From assembly GCA_003450735.1 (NCBI GenBank), contig DMEZ01000053.1, positions 38,850 through 67,396 of the forward strand: 28,547 bases of DNA. The letters are read 5' to 3'. Position 1 is the first letter of the stretch. Every line of letters starts with the position of its first letter. The notes below the pieces were generated by a model. The model ran no database searches, was not told where the DNA came from, and was given only the letters and a program-made list of their open reading frames with translations. Positions 1 through 6,204 of this stretch are shown here, one piece after another. The position numbers and the translations under genes are program-made. Source of the DNA: Elusimicrobiota bacterium. Its GTDB lineage: Bacteria > Elusimicrobiota > Elusimicrobia > UBA1565.

Positions 1-420
1 GGCTACTGCACCCTCTACGGCGACATGGCGGGGGGGCTCTCCCTCATCTCGGACCTGCCCAAGACGACCGTCTACGAGCTCTCCCGCTTCCTCAACCGGG
101 AGCGCGTGCGCATCCCGACAGCTTCCCTTGCCAAGGCGCCCTCCGCCGAGCTCAAGCCCGGCCAGAAGGACCAGGACGACCTGCCGCCCTACGAGACCCT
201 CGACGACATCATGCGCGCCTACGTGGAGGAGGGGGCCGGCCTCGAGGCCATCGTCCGGCGCGGCCATCTGCGGGCCCTCGTCGAACGCACCCTCGAGCGC
301 ATCGACCGCGCCGAGTTCAAGCGCCGCCAGGCCGCGCCCGGCATCAAGATCACCGTGAAGGCCTTCGGGGTCGGCCGCCGCATGCCCGTCGCCCGCGGAC
401 AGCGCTCCTCCTGGCGCTAG
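1..420 (+). CDS. nadE: Glutamine-dependent NAD+ synthetase, C-terminal part (5' truncated by window edge)
   Basis: The open frame enters from the left edge and ends in TAG at 418-420, giving the last 139 residues. The protein begins GYCTLYGDMAGGLSLISDLPKT, with the conserved YGDMAGG stretch of the NAD synthetase ATP-pyrophosphatase domain. It continues with KAPSAELKPGQKDQDDLPPY, the family's C-terminal signature that closes over deamido-NAD. NadE converts deamido-NAD to NAD+ using ATP and ammonia, and in the long form the ammonia comes from an N-terminal glutaminase domain. That domain, if present, lies outside the window, so glutamine dependence is inferred from the C-terminal sequence type. 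The stop overlaps the stop of the convergent gene through a shared CTAG. The family is secure; the missing part cannot be assessed. Confidence 0.93.
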   Translation, partial: GYCTLYGDMAGGLSLISDLPKTTVYELSRFLNRERVRIPTASLAKAPSAELKPGQKDQDDLPPYETLDDIMRAYVEEGAGLEAIVRRGHLRALVERTLERIDRAEFKRRQAAPGIKITVKAFGVGRRMPVARGQRSSWR

Positions 421-1970
421 TCCGAGAGCTCCGCCAGGCGCGCTCTCGCGGCCTGGGCTTTCTCCTGGATGCGGGGCTCGGGGGAGCCGCCGGATTTCTC
501 CAGGAAGAGCCTGTAGTTCCGGGCGGCCTCCCCGCGTTCTCCCAGGAGGTCGCAGACCACCGCGAGGTTGTAGGGCGTTAGGGCGTCCATGGAGGCCTGC
601 TCGAGCGCCTTCTGGTAGTGCCTCTTCGCTCCCGGATAGTCTCCCCCGATGGCGCGCAGGTTCCCCAGCGCGTTGTGGGCGTTGCTGAAGGAGGGCTCGA
701 GACGCACACACTCCAACCATTCCTTGGCGGCGAGGTCCAGGCGGCCGGCCTCCATGTGCTCCATGCCGAGGTTGTAGCGCGCGCGGTGATTTCCTGGATC
801 CGACTCGATCATGCTCTGGAAGAGAGAGGTGTTGCTTCGCCAGTGGCGCGTCCGCTCGAAGGCCCGGGCACCCAGCGCCGCGGCGAGCAGGAAGGCGGCC
901 GCGGTCGCGAGCGCGGCTTTCCGGTCATGGAGGCGGCGCAGGCCCCAGCCGGCCAGGAGAGCGAAACCCATCAGGGGGAGGTAGAGGTAGCGGTCCGCCA
1001 CCGGGGCGCTGGGGATGGGGACGAGGTTGGCGGCCGGGAGCAGGCCCCAGAGGGCCCAGAGCGCTCCCGCCCTCAGCGGCCGAGGCGTCTCCCTTCGCAG
1101 GGCGAGCGCGAGGAGGGCGGCCAAGGCCGCCAGGCCGGCCGCCGCCTTGGCCGCCGAGAAGCCCAGCGCCTGCGGGGTCACCATCGCGTTGAGGCGGAGG
1201 GGGAAGACGGCCAGGCGGAAGTTCTCGGCCAGGGCCGACAGGACCAGCGTCCAGCGCTCCCCGGCCGGGGGCGCGGGCTGGGTGGTGAACAGGACGCCGA
1301 TGGCGTTCCACCTCAGGAGGAGATACGCCGCGGTGACCGCCGCGAACCCTGCGCAGGCGAGCCGATCCTCCGGGAGCCTGCGTTCTTCGAGCAGGATGAA
1401 GGAGAGCAGGAAAAGCGGGAGGACGGCCCCGGGCTCCTTGCTCAGCAAAGCCAGGGCGTAGAGCGACAGGGAGGCCAGCGTCCAGGCTCTTGTCCGTCGG
1501 TGCAGAGCGAGCAGGGCCGCCAGCATCCAGACACCGCACAGAAGGCCGTTCCTGAGGAAGACCGCGCTCACGGTCTCGGCGTTGACCGGATGCACCGCGA
1601 ACAGGAGGGCGGAGAAGAAGGCCAGGAGGGGGTCGCCGAAGGCCGAGAGCAGGAGCAGGTACAGCAGGACGCAGGCCGCCGCGTGCAGGAGGACGCTCTC
1701 CGCGTGATAAATAGACGGCCGCAGGCCCCAGAGGCGCTGGTCGGCCAGGAACGAAAGGGTCGCGAGAGGGCGGTAGTAGGGGGTCGGCTTGTCGTAGAGG
1801 CCCATGTCCGGGGAGGTCAGGATGCGGGCCGCGGCGCCCGGCTCGCGGAAGAACGCCGCCTTGCGCAGGATCAAGCCCTCGTCGTCCCAGACGAAGCCTC
1901 CGCGGAGCGTGCCTGCGTACAGCAGGAGCGAGGTGCCCAGGAGGAGCAGGAGGGCGCTCAGCCGCTTCAT
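417..1970 (-). CDS. TMTC-like multi-pass membrane glycosyltransferase with C-terminal TPR repeats
   Basis: This 517-residue protein starts with a signal-anchor (MKRLSALLLLLGTSLLLYAG). A WDDEGLI segment follows, which resembles the first-loop acidic motif of GT-C fold glycosyltransferases. About ten hydrophobic segments run to roughly residue 370. The last ~130 residues are tetratricopeptide-like helices (ARYNLGMEHMEAGRLDLAAKEW, AHNALGNLRAIGGDYPGAKRHY, PYNLAVVCDLLGERGEAARNY). This order of multi-pass membrane domain then TPRs matches the bacterial relatives of TMTC O-mannosyltransferases. Transfer of a sugar from a lipid carrier on the periplasmic side is inferred from the family; substrate and acceptor are unknown. 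The ATG at 1970 lacks a purine-rich ribosome site: the strand upstream reads CCTCCTCGC. It is a single gene between convergent nadE and a divergent membrane-protein gene. Confidence 0.75.
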   Translation of the reverse strand: MKRLSALLLLLGTSLLLYAGTLRGGFVWDDEGLILRKAAFFREPGAAARILTSPDMGLYDKPTPYYRPLATLSFLADQRLWGLRPSIYHAESVLLHAAACVLLYLLLLSAFGDPLLAFFSALLFAVHPVNAETVSAVFLRNGLLCGVWMLAALLALHRRTRAWTLASLSLYALALLSKEPGAVLPLFLLSFILLEERRLPEDRLACAGFAAVTAAYLLLRWNAIGVLFTTQPAPPAGERWTLVLSALAENFRLAVFPLRLNAMVTPQALGFSAAKAAAGLAALAALLALALRRETPRPLRAGALWALWGLLPAANLVPIPSAPVADRYLYLPLMGFALLAGWGLRRLHDRKAALATAAAFLLAAALGARAFERTRHWRSNTSLFQSMIESDPGNHRARYNLGMEHMEAGRLDLAAKEWLECVRLEPSFSNAHNALGNLRAIGGDYPGAKRHYQKALEQASMDALTPYNLAVVCDLLGERGEAARNYRLFLEKSGGSPEPRIQEKAQAARARLAELSD

Positions 1971-2033
1971 GCGAGGAGGACTATATGAAATCCGCCGGAG
2001 CTCGTCCTATGCCCCGGGATGGACATAGGTCCC

Positions 2034-2062
2034 TTGACAAGAATTTACCCTCTCTTTACACT
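2034..2062 (+). promoter_or_regulatory. Sigma70-type promoter for the 505-aa membrane protein gene
   Basis: A perfect -35 TTGACA at 2034-2039 is followed, after 17 bp, by TACACT at 2057-2062 (4 of 6 to TATAAT). The start codon lies 42 bp beyond the -10. A short inverted repeat, CCTATG at 2006-2011 and CATAGG at 2024-2029, lies just upstream of the -35. The local sequence is AT-richer than its surroundings. Confidence 0.75.
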
Positions 2063-2104
2063 CGTATTAGGGGCAGTCAGTTCCTGAACAGGGTGGGAAC
2101 TAAT

Positions 2105-3622
2105 ATGAAAAACGAACCGAACGATCTGGTGAGAGGGAAGTCCGAGCAGGACGACAAGGAGAAAAAGGGCGGCGCAGGCCTTGTTTCCTCCGCTTCAGGT
2201 TCGGCCTCGGGTTCGCTCCCGGGTTCGGCGGCGGTCGCGGCCCGGCAGGTCCAGCCCTGGATGCTCAAGGTGGCCCATCTCAAGGGCGGCGTCCATAACG
2301 GGATCGAACTGCTCTATCCCAAGACCTTGGCGGGCCAGGCCCTGAAGCTGATGGGCTCCAAGATCGGGGTCGGCATGGTGGTCGGCTCGCTGGCGGTCTC
2401 CTCCGGGATGGGCTTCTTCGACATGAACCAGCGCGGCGGCTTCGGCCGCGTGCTCCCCGTCGGGCAGAAGGTCGCCTTGTTCCAGGACAGCGCCCGCAGC
2501 GACCGCATCAGCCTTCGGGGCGAAGCGCCGGCCCAAGGCTCCTCCTCCCTCGCCCTGGCGGCCCAGCGCAACAAGATCTTCGCCGAACCGGCCGCCGCTC
2601 CGGCCAAGGAGCAGGCTTCGGCCGGCGCCGGCGACCCCGGCGCCGCGCAGGGAACCGCCGACGCGGCCGCCGCCGCTGCGCCCGACCCGGCCGCGGCCCT
2701 GGCCGCTTCGCAGAACCAGAGCGCGGCCTCAGCCAAGCTCGCCGACGCCGGCTACGGCAAGTTCACCAAGCGCGGGGAGATGAACAGCCAGCTCACCGGC
2801 GGCGCCGGCTATTCCGGCGGCATCGGGAAGGCCTTCGCCAAGCCCAGCCTGAGCAACTCCGCCCTGGCGCAGGCCAAGGCCTTCGCCAACCCGAAGACGG
2901 GCAAGGTCACCCGGGCCGCCGTGCCGGCCGGCACCGGAAAGCCGCTCTCCCTCAAGGGGCAGAACGCGCGGCGCCTCGAGCGCATGCACCGGGCCATGGG
3001 CCCGACCCGCGGCGGCAACGTGGAAACGGGCTCGGCCATCCACACGCAGGAGTGGTCCAACGCGCGCCCGCCGGGCAACTCCATCGACGGCTACGGCGAG
3101 CGCAGCGCCGTGGGGATCTCCAACGGCGGCATCAACAACCCTGAAGGAACCTCGGATGGCGGGCCGACGGACACGAACGACTCATCCGCCCTGCCCGCGA
3201 ACAGCGACACCCCGAACGCGCCCGCCGTCGGCGGCACCTCCAACGTGACGCCCTGGCAGCAGCTCGTGGATACCGCCACGGCCCTGCTGGCCATCTCGGC
3301 CATCCTGACCCTGCTCGCCTACATCGTCGTTACCGGCGGCATGGGCGTGGGCGGCTGGACCATCCCCCTCGGCGAGGCCATCGCGTGGGTGGCGGCGGCG
3401 ATGGCGGGCATCGCGGCCATGATGGGCGTCATGATCATGGCGCAGGGGCAGATGATCCAGGGGGCCATCTTCACGGCGACCGGGGCGATGGCGGCGTACT
3501 ATGCCTGGTCGTCCATCATCTCCGACCCCGAGTGCGCCTACAGCGACCACCTGGTCTACTCCCTCGCCTCCAACGTCGGCGGGATGGTGGCCGGCCAGCT
3601 GGCCAAGAAGATGGCCGAGTAG
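2105..3622 (+). CDS. Unrecognised membrane protein with alanine-rich middle and C-terminal hydrophobic hairpins
   Basis: I do not recognise this family. From the ATG at 2105 the product is 505 residues. This start is chosen because it lies 42 bp past a good promoter -10; the frame stays open upstream to 1985, but that would place coding sequence through the promoter. Residues 1-45 are charged, then Ser/Gly-rich. Residues about 82-105 form one hydrophobic segment. Residues 110-380 are low-complexity Ala/Gly/Ser/Asn-rich and probably disordered. Residues about 391-411, 421-446 and 452-472 are three further membrane segments, followed by a short tail with one Cys (DPECAYSD). There is no cleavable signal peptide. 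The gene is transcribed alone, with its own promoter and a hairpin terminator at 3643-3671. A cell-envelope role is inferred from topology only. Confidence 0.75.
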   Translation: MKNEPNDLVRGKSEQDDKEKKGGAGLVSSASGSASGSLPGSAAVAARQVQPWMLKVAHLKGGVHNGIELLYPKTLAGQALKLMGSKIGVGMVVGSLAVSSGMGFFDMNQRGGFGRVLPVGQKVALFQDSARSDRISLRGEAPAQGSSSLALAAQRNKIFAEPAAAPAKEQASAGAGDPGAAQGTADAAAAAAPDPAAALAASQNQSAASAKLADAGYGKFTKRGEMNSQLTGGAGYSGGIGKAFAKPSLSNSALAQAKAFANPKTGKVTRAAVPAGTGKPLSLKGQNARRLERMHRAMGPTRGGNVETGSAIHTQEWSNARPPGNSIDGYGERSAVGISNGGINNPEGTSDGGPTDTNDSSALPANSDTPNAPAVGGTSNVTPWQQLVDTATALLAISAILTLLAYIVVTGGMGVGGWTIPLGEAIAWVAAAMAGIAAMMGVMIMAQGQMIQGAIFTATGAMAAYYAWSSIISDPECAYSDHLVYSLASNVGGMVAGQLAKKMAE

Positions 3623-3642
3623 CCGTCGCCGTCCGCGCGAAG

Positions 3643-3671
3643 GCCGGGCCGCCCCCGTCGGGCGGCCCGGC
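3643..3671 (+). terminator. Strong GC hairpin terminator
   Basis: A perfect 12-bp stem (GCCGGGCCGCCC / GGGCGGCCCGGC) with a 5-nt loop lies 20 bp after the membrane-protein stop codon. Only a short TTGT follows, so the U-tract is weak. It is placed to end transcription of the upstream gene. Confidence 0.75.
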
Positions 3672-3698
3672 TTGTCGTCGAGGGGCGGTCGATCCCTA

Positions 3699-3898
3699 CC
3701 TGCTATTTCACTTTTACACCTGGTTCCGTGTTTCCCGACGGTCGCTTTTCATGCCAGACCTTCCGCCGGCATATGCTCGTCCTTGTTCGCGGGGTTGGAC
3801 AAACGCCGCGCCGGCTCGCGGATCCGCGATCGGGCGGCGTGTCCGGTTGCCGAGAGGAGGCCGATACATCCGCAGAGGTGTAAAAGTGAAATAGCAGG
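3699..3898. repeat. 200-bp segment bounded by a perfect 23-bp terminal inverted repeat
   Basis: Positions 3699-3721 (beginning CCTGCTATTTCACTTTTACA) are the exact reverse complement of 3876-3898. The arms are AT-richer than the neighbouring DNA and close off exactly 200 bp. Inside lies a 14-bp palindrome TCGCGGATCCGCGA (3816-3829). It is flanked by GC-rich arms that pair imperfectly (around 3800-3812 with 3831-3850), so the right half can fold into a long hairpin. No open frame inside looks like a gene. No obvious target-site duplication flanks the arms. The two stretches fill most of the 308-bp gap between convergent genes (3623-3930), together with the terminator at 3643-3671. A MITE-like element, a transposon remnant or a dispersed intergenic repeat are the main options. 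Confidence 0.8.
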
Positions 3899-3930
3899 GA
3901 GCGTTCTGTGTCCGCTGCCGTCTGGAGAGG

Positions 3931-4974
3931 CTACTGCTCGCAGAAGCGGCCGGGGCCGTCGAGGTGGATGACCCGGCCGTCGGCTCCGCTGCCGCCGGTG
4001 CGGAAGCGGGCCGAGATGGGGAGGTGGTCGGAGGCGTTGATGCCCCGCTGGCCTTCGATGCGGTTGATGGACTCGTCGTCGACGGCCTCGGCGGAGCCGT
4101 CCACGTACTCTTCGAGGGCGTCCTTGGTCAGGAGGAAGTGGTCGTAGTTGTTGGCCGGCGTACCCTTGCGCCGCGAGGTGAGGTCGTCGACGAGGGCGAC
4201 CAGCCCGCCCTCCTTGAACTCCGGATAGGTGTCGATCGTATCCTCGATGGGGGCCCACTTCCCCTCGGAGGAGCGCACGCTCCGCGTCTTCCCGGCGCGG
4301 GTGGGGAGGTTGAAGTCCCCGGCCAGGATGACGTCGGGGTCGTTGCCCTTGTCGGCGAGGTACGTCTTGAGCCAGTTCAGGGCGTGGCGCAGTTCGCGCC
4401 GGCTGTCGTCGGCGTCGCCGTTCTTGAAGGCGAGGTGCAGGGTGACGATGGTGAAGTCGAAATCCCCGATGCGCATGTGGGCGGCCCGCGCCGGGTGCTT
4501 GGACTTGGCGCTGCCGCTGTCGAAGACGAATCGCTCGCAGTCCACCTCGACCCCTTCGCGCGTGTAGAACGCGTTGTCCTGGGAGTCCTCGGTGTTGTCG
4601 AAGCTCGGATTCCACCGGGAGTCTTCGCCCGGGAGCATCTCGTCGAAATGAGTGTTCCCGCCCTCGTTGGAGACCTCCTGGATGGCCAAAACCTTCGCGT
4701 TGCGGTTCTGGTTGAACAGGCGCGAGAGGATGGAGTCGAAAGCCGCGGCGCGCTCTTCCTTGACGCGGCGGCCGAAGGTGCGCACGTTCCAGGAGATGAT
4801 GCGCACCGGCTCCCCGCCGCCCGACGAGGGGGGGCGCACGCTCTTGATGGGCTTGGACTGGACCGCGCCGCTCAGGTCGCCGAAGGCCTGGCTGAGGTCG
4901 TTGTCGGATGCGAAGGAGGAGCCCGCGCAGAGCGCAGACAAGACGGCCACGCACACGGCGATGCGCTTCATCAT
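3931..4974 (-). CDS. Secreted endonuclease/exonuclease/phosphatase (DNase I-fold) family protein
   Basis: The 347-residue product has an N-terminal signal peptide (KRIAVCVAVLSALCAGSSFAS, cleavage near residue 22). The DNase I-like metal-dependent phosphoesterase fold follows. Visible motifs are ISWNVRTF (Asn63), AIQEVS (metal-binding Glu100), TLHLA (His180), LAGDFNLP (Asp220, Asn222), NNYDHFLL (Asp278) and ASDHLPISA (Asp316, His317). All family catalytic positions appear present, so it is probably an active, exported Mg2+-dependent nuclease or phosphodiesterase. DNA, nucleotides or phospholipid head groups are all possible substrates. Two adjacent Met codons (4974 and 4971) start the frame and no purine-rich ribosome site precedes them. 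It is monocistronic with its own promoter, and converges on the 200-bp inverted-repeat element. Confidence 0.85.
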   Translation of the reverse strand: MMKRIAVCVAVLSALCAGSSFASDNDLSQAFGDLSGAVQSKPIKSVRPPSSGGGEPVRIISWNVRTFGRRVKEERAAAFDSILSRLFNQNRNAKVLAIQEVSNEGGNTHFDEMLPGEDSRWNPSFDNTEDSQDNAFYTREGVEVDCERFVFDSGSAKSKHPARAAHMRIGDFDFTIVTLHLAFKNGDADDSRRELRHALNWLKTYLADKGNDPDVILAGDFNLPTRAGKTRSVRSSEGKWAPIEDTIDTYPEFKEGGLVALVDDLTSRRKGTPANNYDHFLLTKDALEEYVDGSAEAVDDESINRIEGQRGINASDHLPISARFRTGGSGADGRVIHLDGPGRFCEQ

Positions 4975-4995
4975 AGGAGGGGCCGGACGGCAACG

Positions 4996-5026
4996 ATAAT
5001 ATGGACCCTGCCAGTTGACTTGTCAA
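4996..5026 (-). promoter_or_regulatory. Promoter for the secreted nuclease gene
   Basis: On the minus strand a perfect -35 TTGACA (5026-5021) is followed by TATTAT (5001-4996), 5 of 6 to consensus. The 19-bp spacer is longer than ideal. The start codon at 4974 lies about 20 nt past the -10, giving a very short leader, consistent with the lack of a ribosome-binding site. The -35 also forms part of a small palindrome, TTGACTTGTCAA (5015-5026). Confidence 0.6.
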
Positions 5027-5044
5027 GGGGGACGGGGCCGCAAT

Positions 5045-5062
5045 CTAGGCCCTAGGGCCTAG
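5045..5062. repeat. Perfect 18-bp palindrome in the divergent intergenic region
   Basis: CTAGGCCCTAGGGCCTAG is fully self-complementary with no spacer. It lies between the divergent nuclease gene (start 4974) and secreted-protein gene (start 5265), 19 bp behind the nuclease -35 and 22 bp ahead of the candidate -35 at 5084. This is the expected form of a dimeric repressor operator, though a chance palindrome cannot be ruled out. Confidence 0.55.
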
Positions 5063-5083
5063 CCGATGGGGGGTCTTCGGTCA

Positions 5084-5113
5084 CTGACACAAGCTGGGCC
5101 TTGCGGTTATCCT
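5084..5113 (+). promoter_or_regulatory. Candidate promoter for the 290-aa secreted protein gene
   Basis: CTGACA (5084-5089, 5 of 6 to TTGACA) and TATCCT (5108-5113, 4 of 6 to TATAAT) are separated by 18 bp. The leader would be about 145 nt. Apart from the palindrome and this site I see nothing clear in 5063-5250. Confidence 0.35.
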
Positions 5114-5264
5114 GAAGGTGTCCGGAAGGCCCCGTGCGGTTGGGCCCAACGGGCGAAGGCCGGGCGACGAAACCACCCGGCGCCGCGGAAGCGTTCCAAG
5201 CGCCCCGCGGAAAGCCGCCGAGAAGGACGCGCGAAGGGCTCGAGCGGCGATAAACGGAGGTAGC

Positions 5265-6137
5265 ATGAGCATCGCAGTCCTTCTGGCGGCCGCCCTCATC
5301 GTCCCGCAGGCGTCGGCGCAGGTACAGACGAAAAGCCACGAGTTCAAGGCCAGCGTGTTCTCACCGCAGGAAGTCATGGCGGCCAAGATGGATCCCCAGA
5401 GCTTCATGGTCGACCCCTCCAGCATCCGCATCGAGCGGGTGAAGGAGGATGTGGAGAGCGTCCAGCCCCAGTTCCTTCCGGAGAAGCCCGCCGCCGCCCC
5501 CGAGGAGGGCCCGGGCCAGGACCCCTTCGTGGTCATCGACCAGATCATCAACATCTATGAGAGGGTCTGGGCCATCATCGAGAAGAACAAGCCCGTGGTC
5601 AACGTGGCGCCTCCCCCGTGCGCCGCGGCCGTCCCCCAGGGCATCACCAGCTGGGAGCAGCTCCAGGAGTGGAAGGAGCCCAAGTGGCGGGTCTACGGGT
5701 TCTACGCCAAGAACGTCTACGGGGTCACCGTCATCGACGTCAAGTACCAGGTGCAGATGTCCTACGGCGGCAACTATAAAGGGAAAGGCAAGTACCTGAC
5801 GGGCGTCACCGTCATCCCCCTCAAGGTGGACGTCGCCTGGGGCTACAAGTTCAGCATGGACGCCCAGGTGCCCAGCACGAGCAACGTCGGCACCAGCGAC
5901 GACCCCGTGGCGGCCATGATCGCGAACCTGCACTGGCAGATCTCGACGGCCCTCAAGGACAGCCAGGGCACCTCGGTGTACTACCTGCAGGGCACCGGCG
6001 CCTTCAAGGAGATCGGCGGCCCGTTCAAGGCGGCCTTCAAGCAGGACGCCAAGGAAGCCTCCAAGAAGCTCGTGAAGCCGGACTTCGTCGGAATGGCGAA
6101 ACCCGCAGCGGCCGTGCCGGTGTTCATCGGCCGCTGA
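5265..6137 (+). CDS. Secreted protein of unknown function
   Basis: Not recognised. The ATG at 5265 is chosen because GGAGG lies 5 nt upstream and the product then opens with a clean signal peptide, MSIAVLLAAALIVPQASA, cleaved before QVQ. The open frame extends further upstream, but that part is Arg/Pro-rich and unlike protein. The mature ~272 residues have an N-terminal half with a Pro/Ala/Glu linker (about residues 70-86). A more conserved-looking second half is rich in aromatic and beta-forming residues (WRVYGFYAKNVYGVTVIDVK, YQVQMSYGGNYKGKGKYLTG, DVAWGYKFSMDAQV), suggesting a beta-sheet domain. A single Cys at residue 119 occurs in a PPPCAAA run. It is exported to the periplasm or surface. 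It is single-gene, ending 22 bp before a strong terminator. Confidence 0.8.
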   Translation: MSIAVLLAAALIVPQASAQVQTKSHEFKASVFSPQEVMAAKMDPQSFMVDPSSIRIERVKEDVESVQPQFLPEKPAAAPEEGPGQDPFVVIDQIINIYERVWAIIEKNKPVVNVAPPPCAAAVPQGITSWEQLQEWKEPKWRVYGFYAKNVYGVTVIDVKYQVQMSYGGNYKGKGKYLTGVTVIPLKVDVAWGYKFSMDAQVPSTSNVGTSDDPVAAMIANLHWQISTALKDSQGTSVYYLQGTGAFKEIGGPFKAAFKQDAKEASKKLVKPDFVGMAKPAAAVPVFIGR

Positions 6138-6159
6138 CTCCCCTAGACGGACCAAAGCA

Positions 6160-6189
6160 AAGCCCCCCGGCCGCAAGGCCGGGGGGCTT
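6160..6189. terminator. Bidirectional hairpin terminator between convergent genes
   Basis: A perfect 13-bp stem, AAGCCCCCCGGCC / GGCCGGGGGGCTT, carries a GCAA tetraloop (6173-6176). It sits between the secreted-protein stop (6137) and the end of the M23 peptidase gene (6205). The AA/TT ends of the stem supply partial A- and U-tracts on both strands, so it can serve both transcription units. Confidence 0.88.
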
Positions 6190-6204
6190 CCCGTCGGAGG
6201 CAGG

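Noticed and set aside
618..1988. Long plus-strand frame of 456 residues opposite the TMTC-like gene
   Set aside because: Composition is Gly/Glu/Arg/Gln-rich with no domain or ribosome site. It is the antisense shadow of a well-supported gene.
3699..3898. Integron attC site
   Set aside because: The segment has an imperfect palindrome, but no GTTRRRY/RYYYAAC core sites are visible and no integrase or cassette array is nearby.
3699..3898. CRISPR repeat pair
   Set aside because: The two 23-bp units are inverted, not direct, and occur only twice.
3749..5026. Minus-strand frame of 425 residues overlapping the nuclease gene
   Set aside because: Wrong frame of the nuclease gene, Arg/Pro-rich, and it runs through the 200-bp repeat.
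5101..5113. DnaA-box-like GGTTATCCTG
   Set aside because: Only TTATCC matches and the remaining bases do not; no cluster of boxes.
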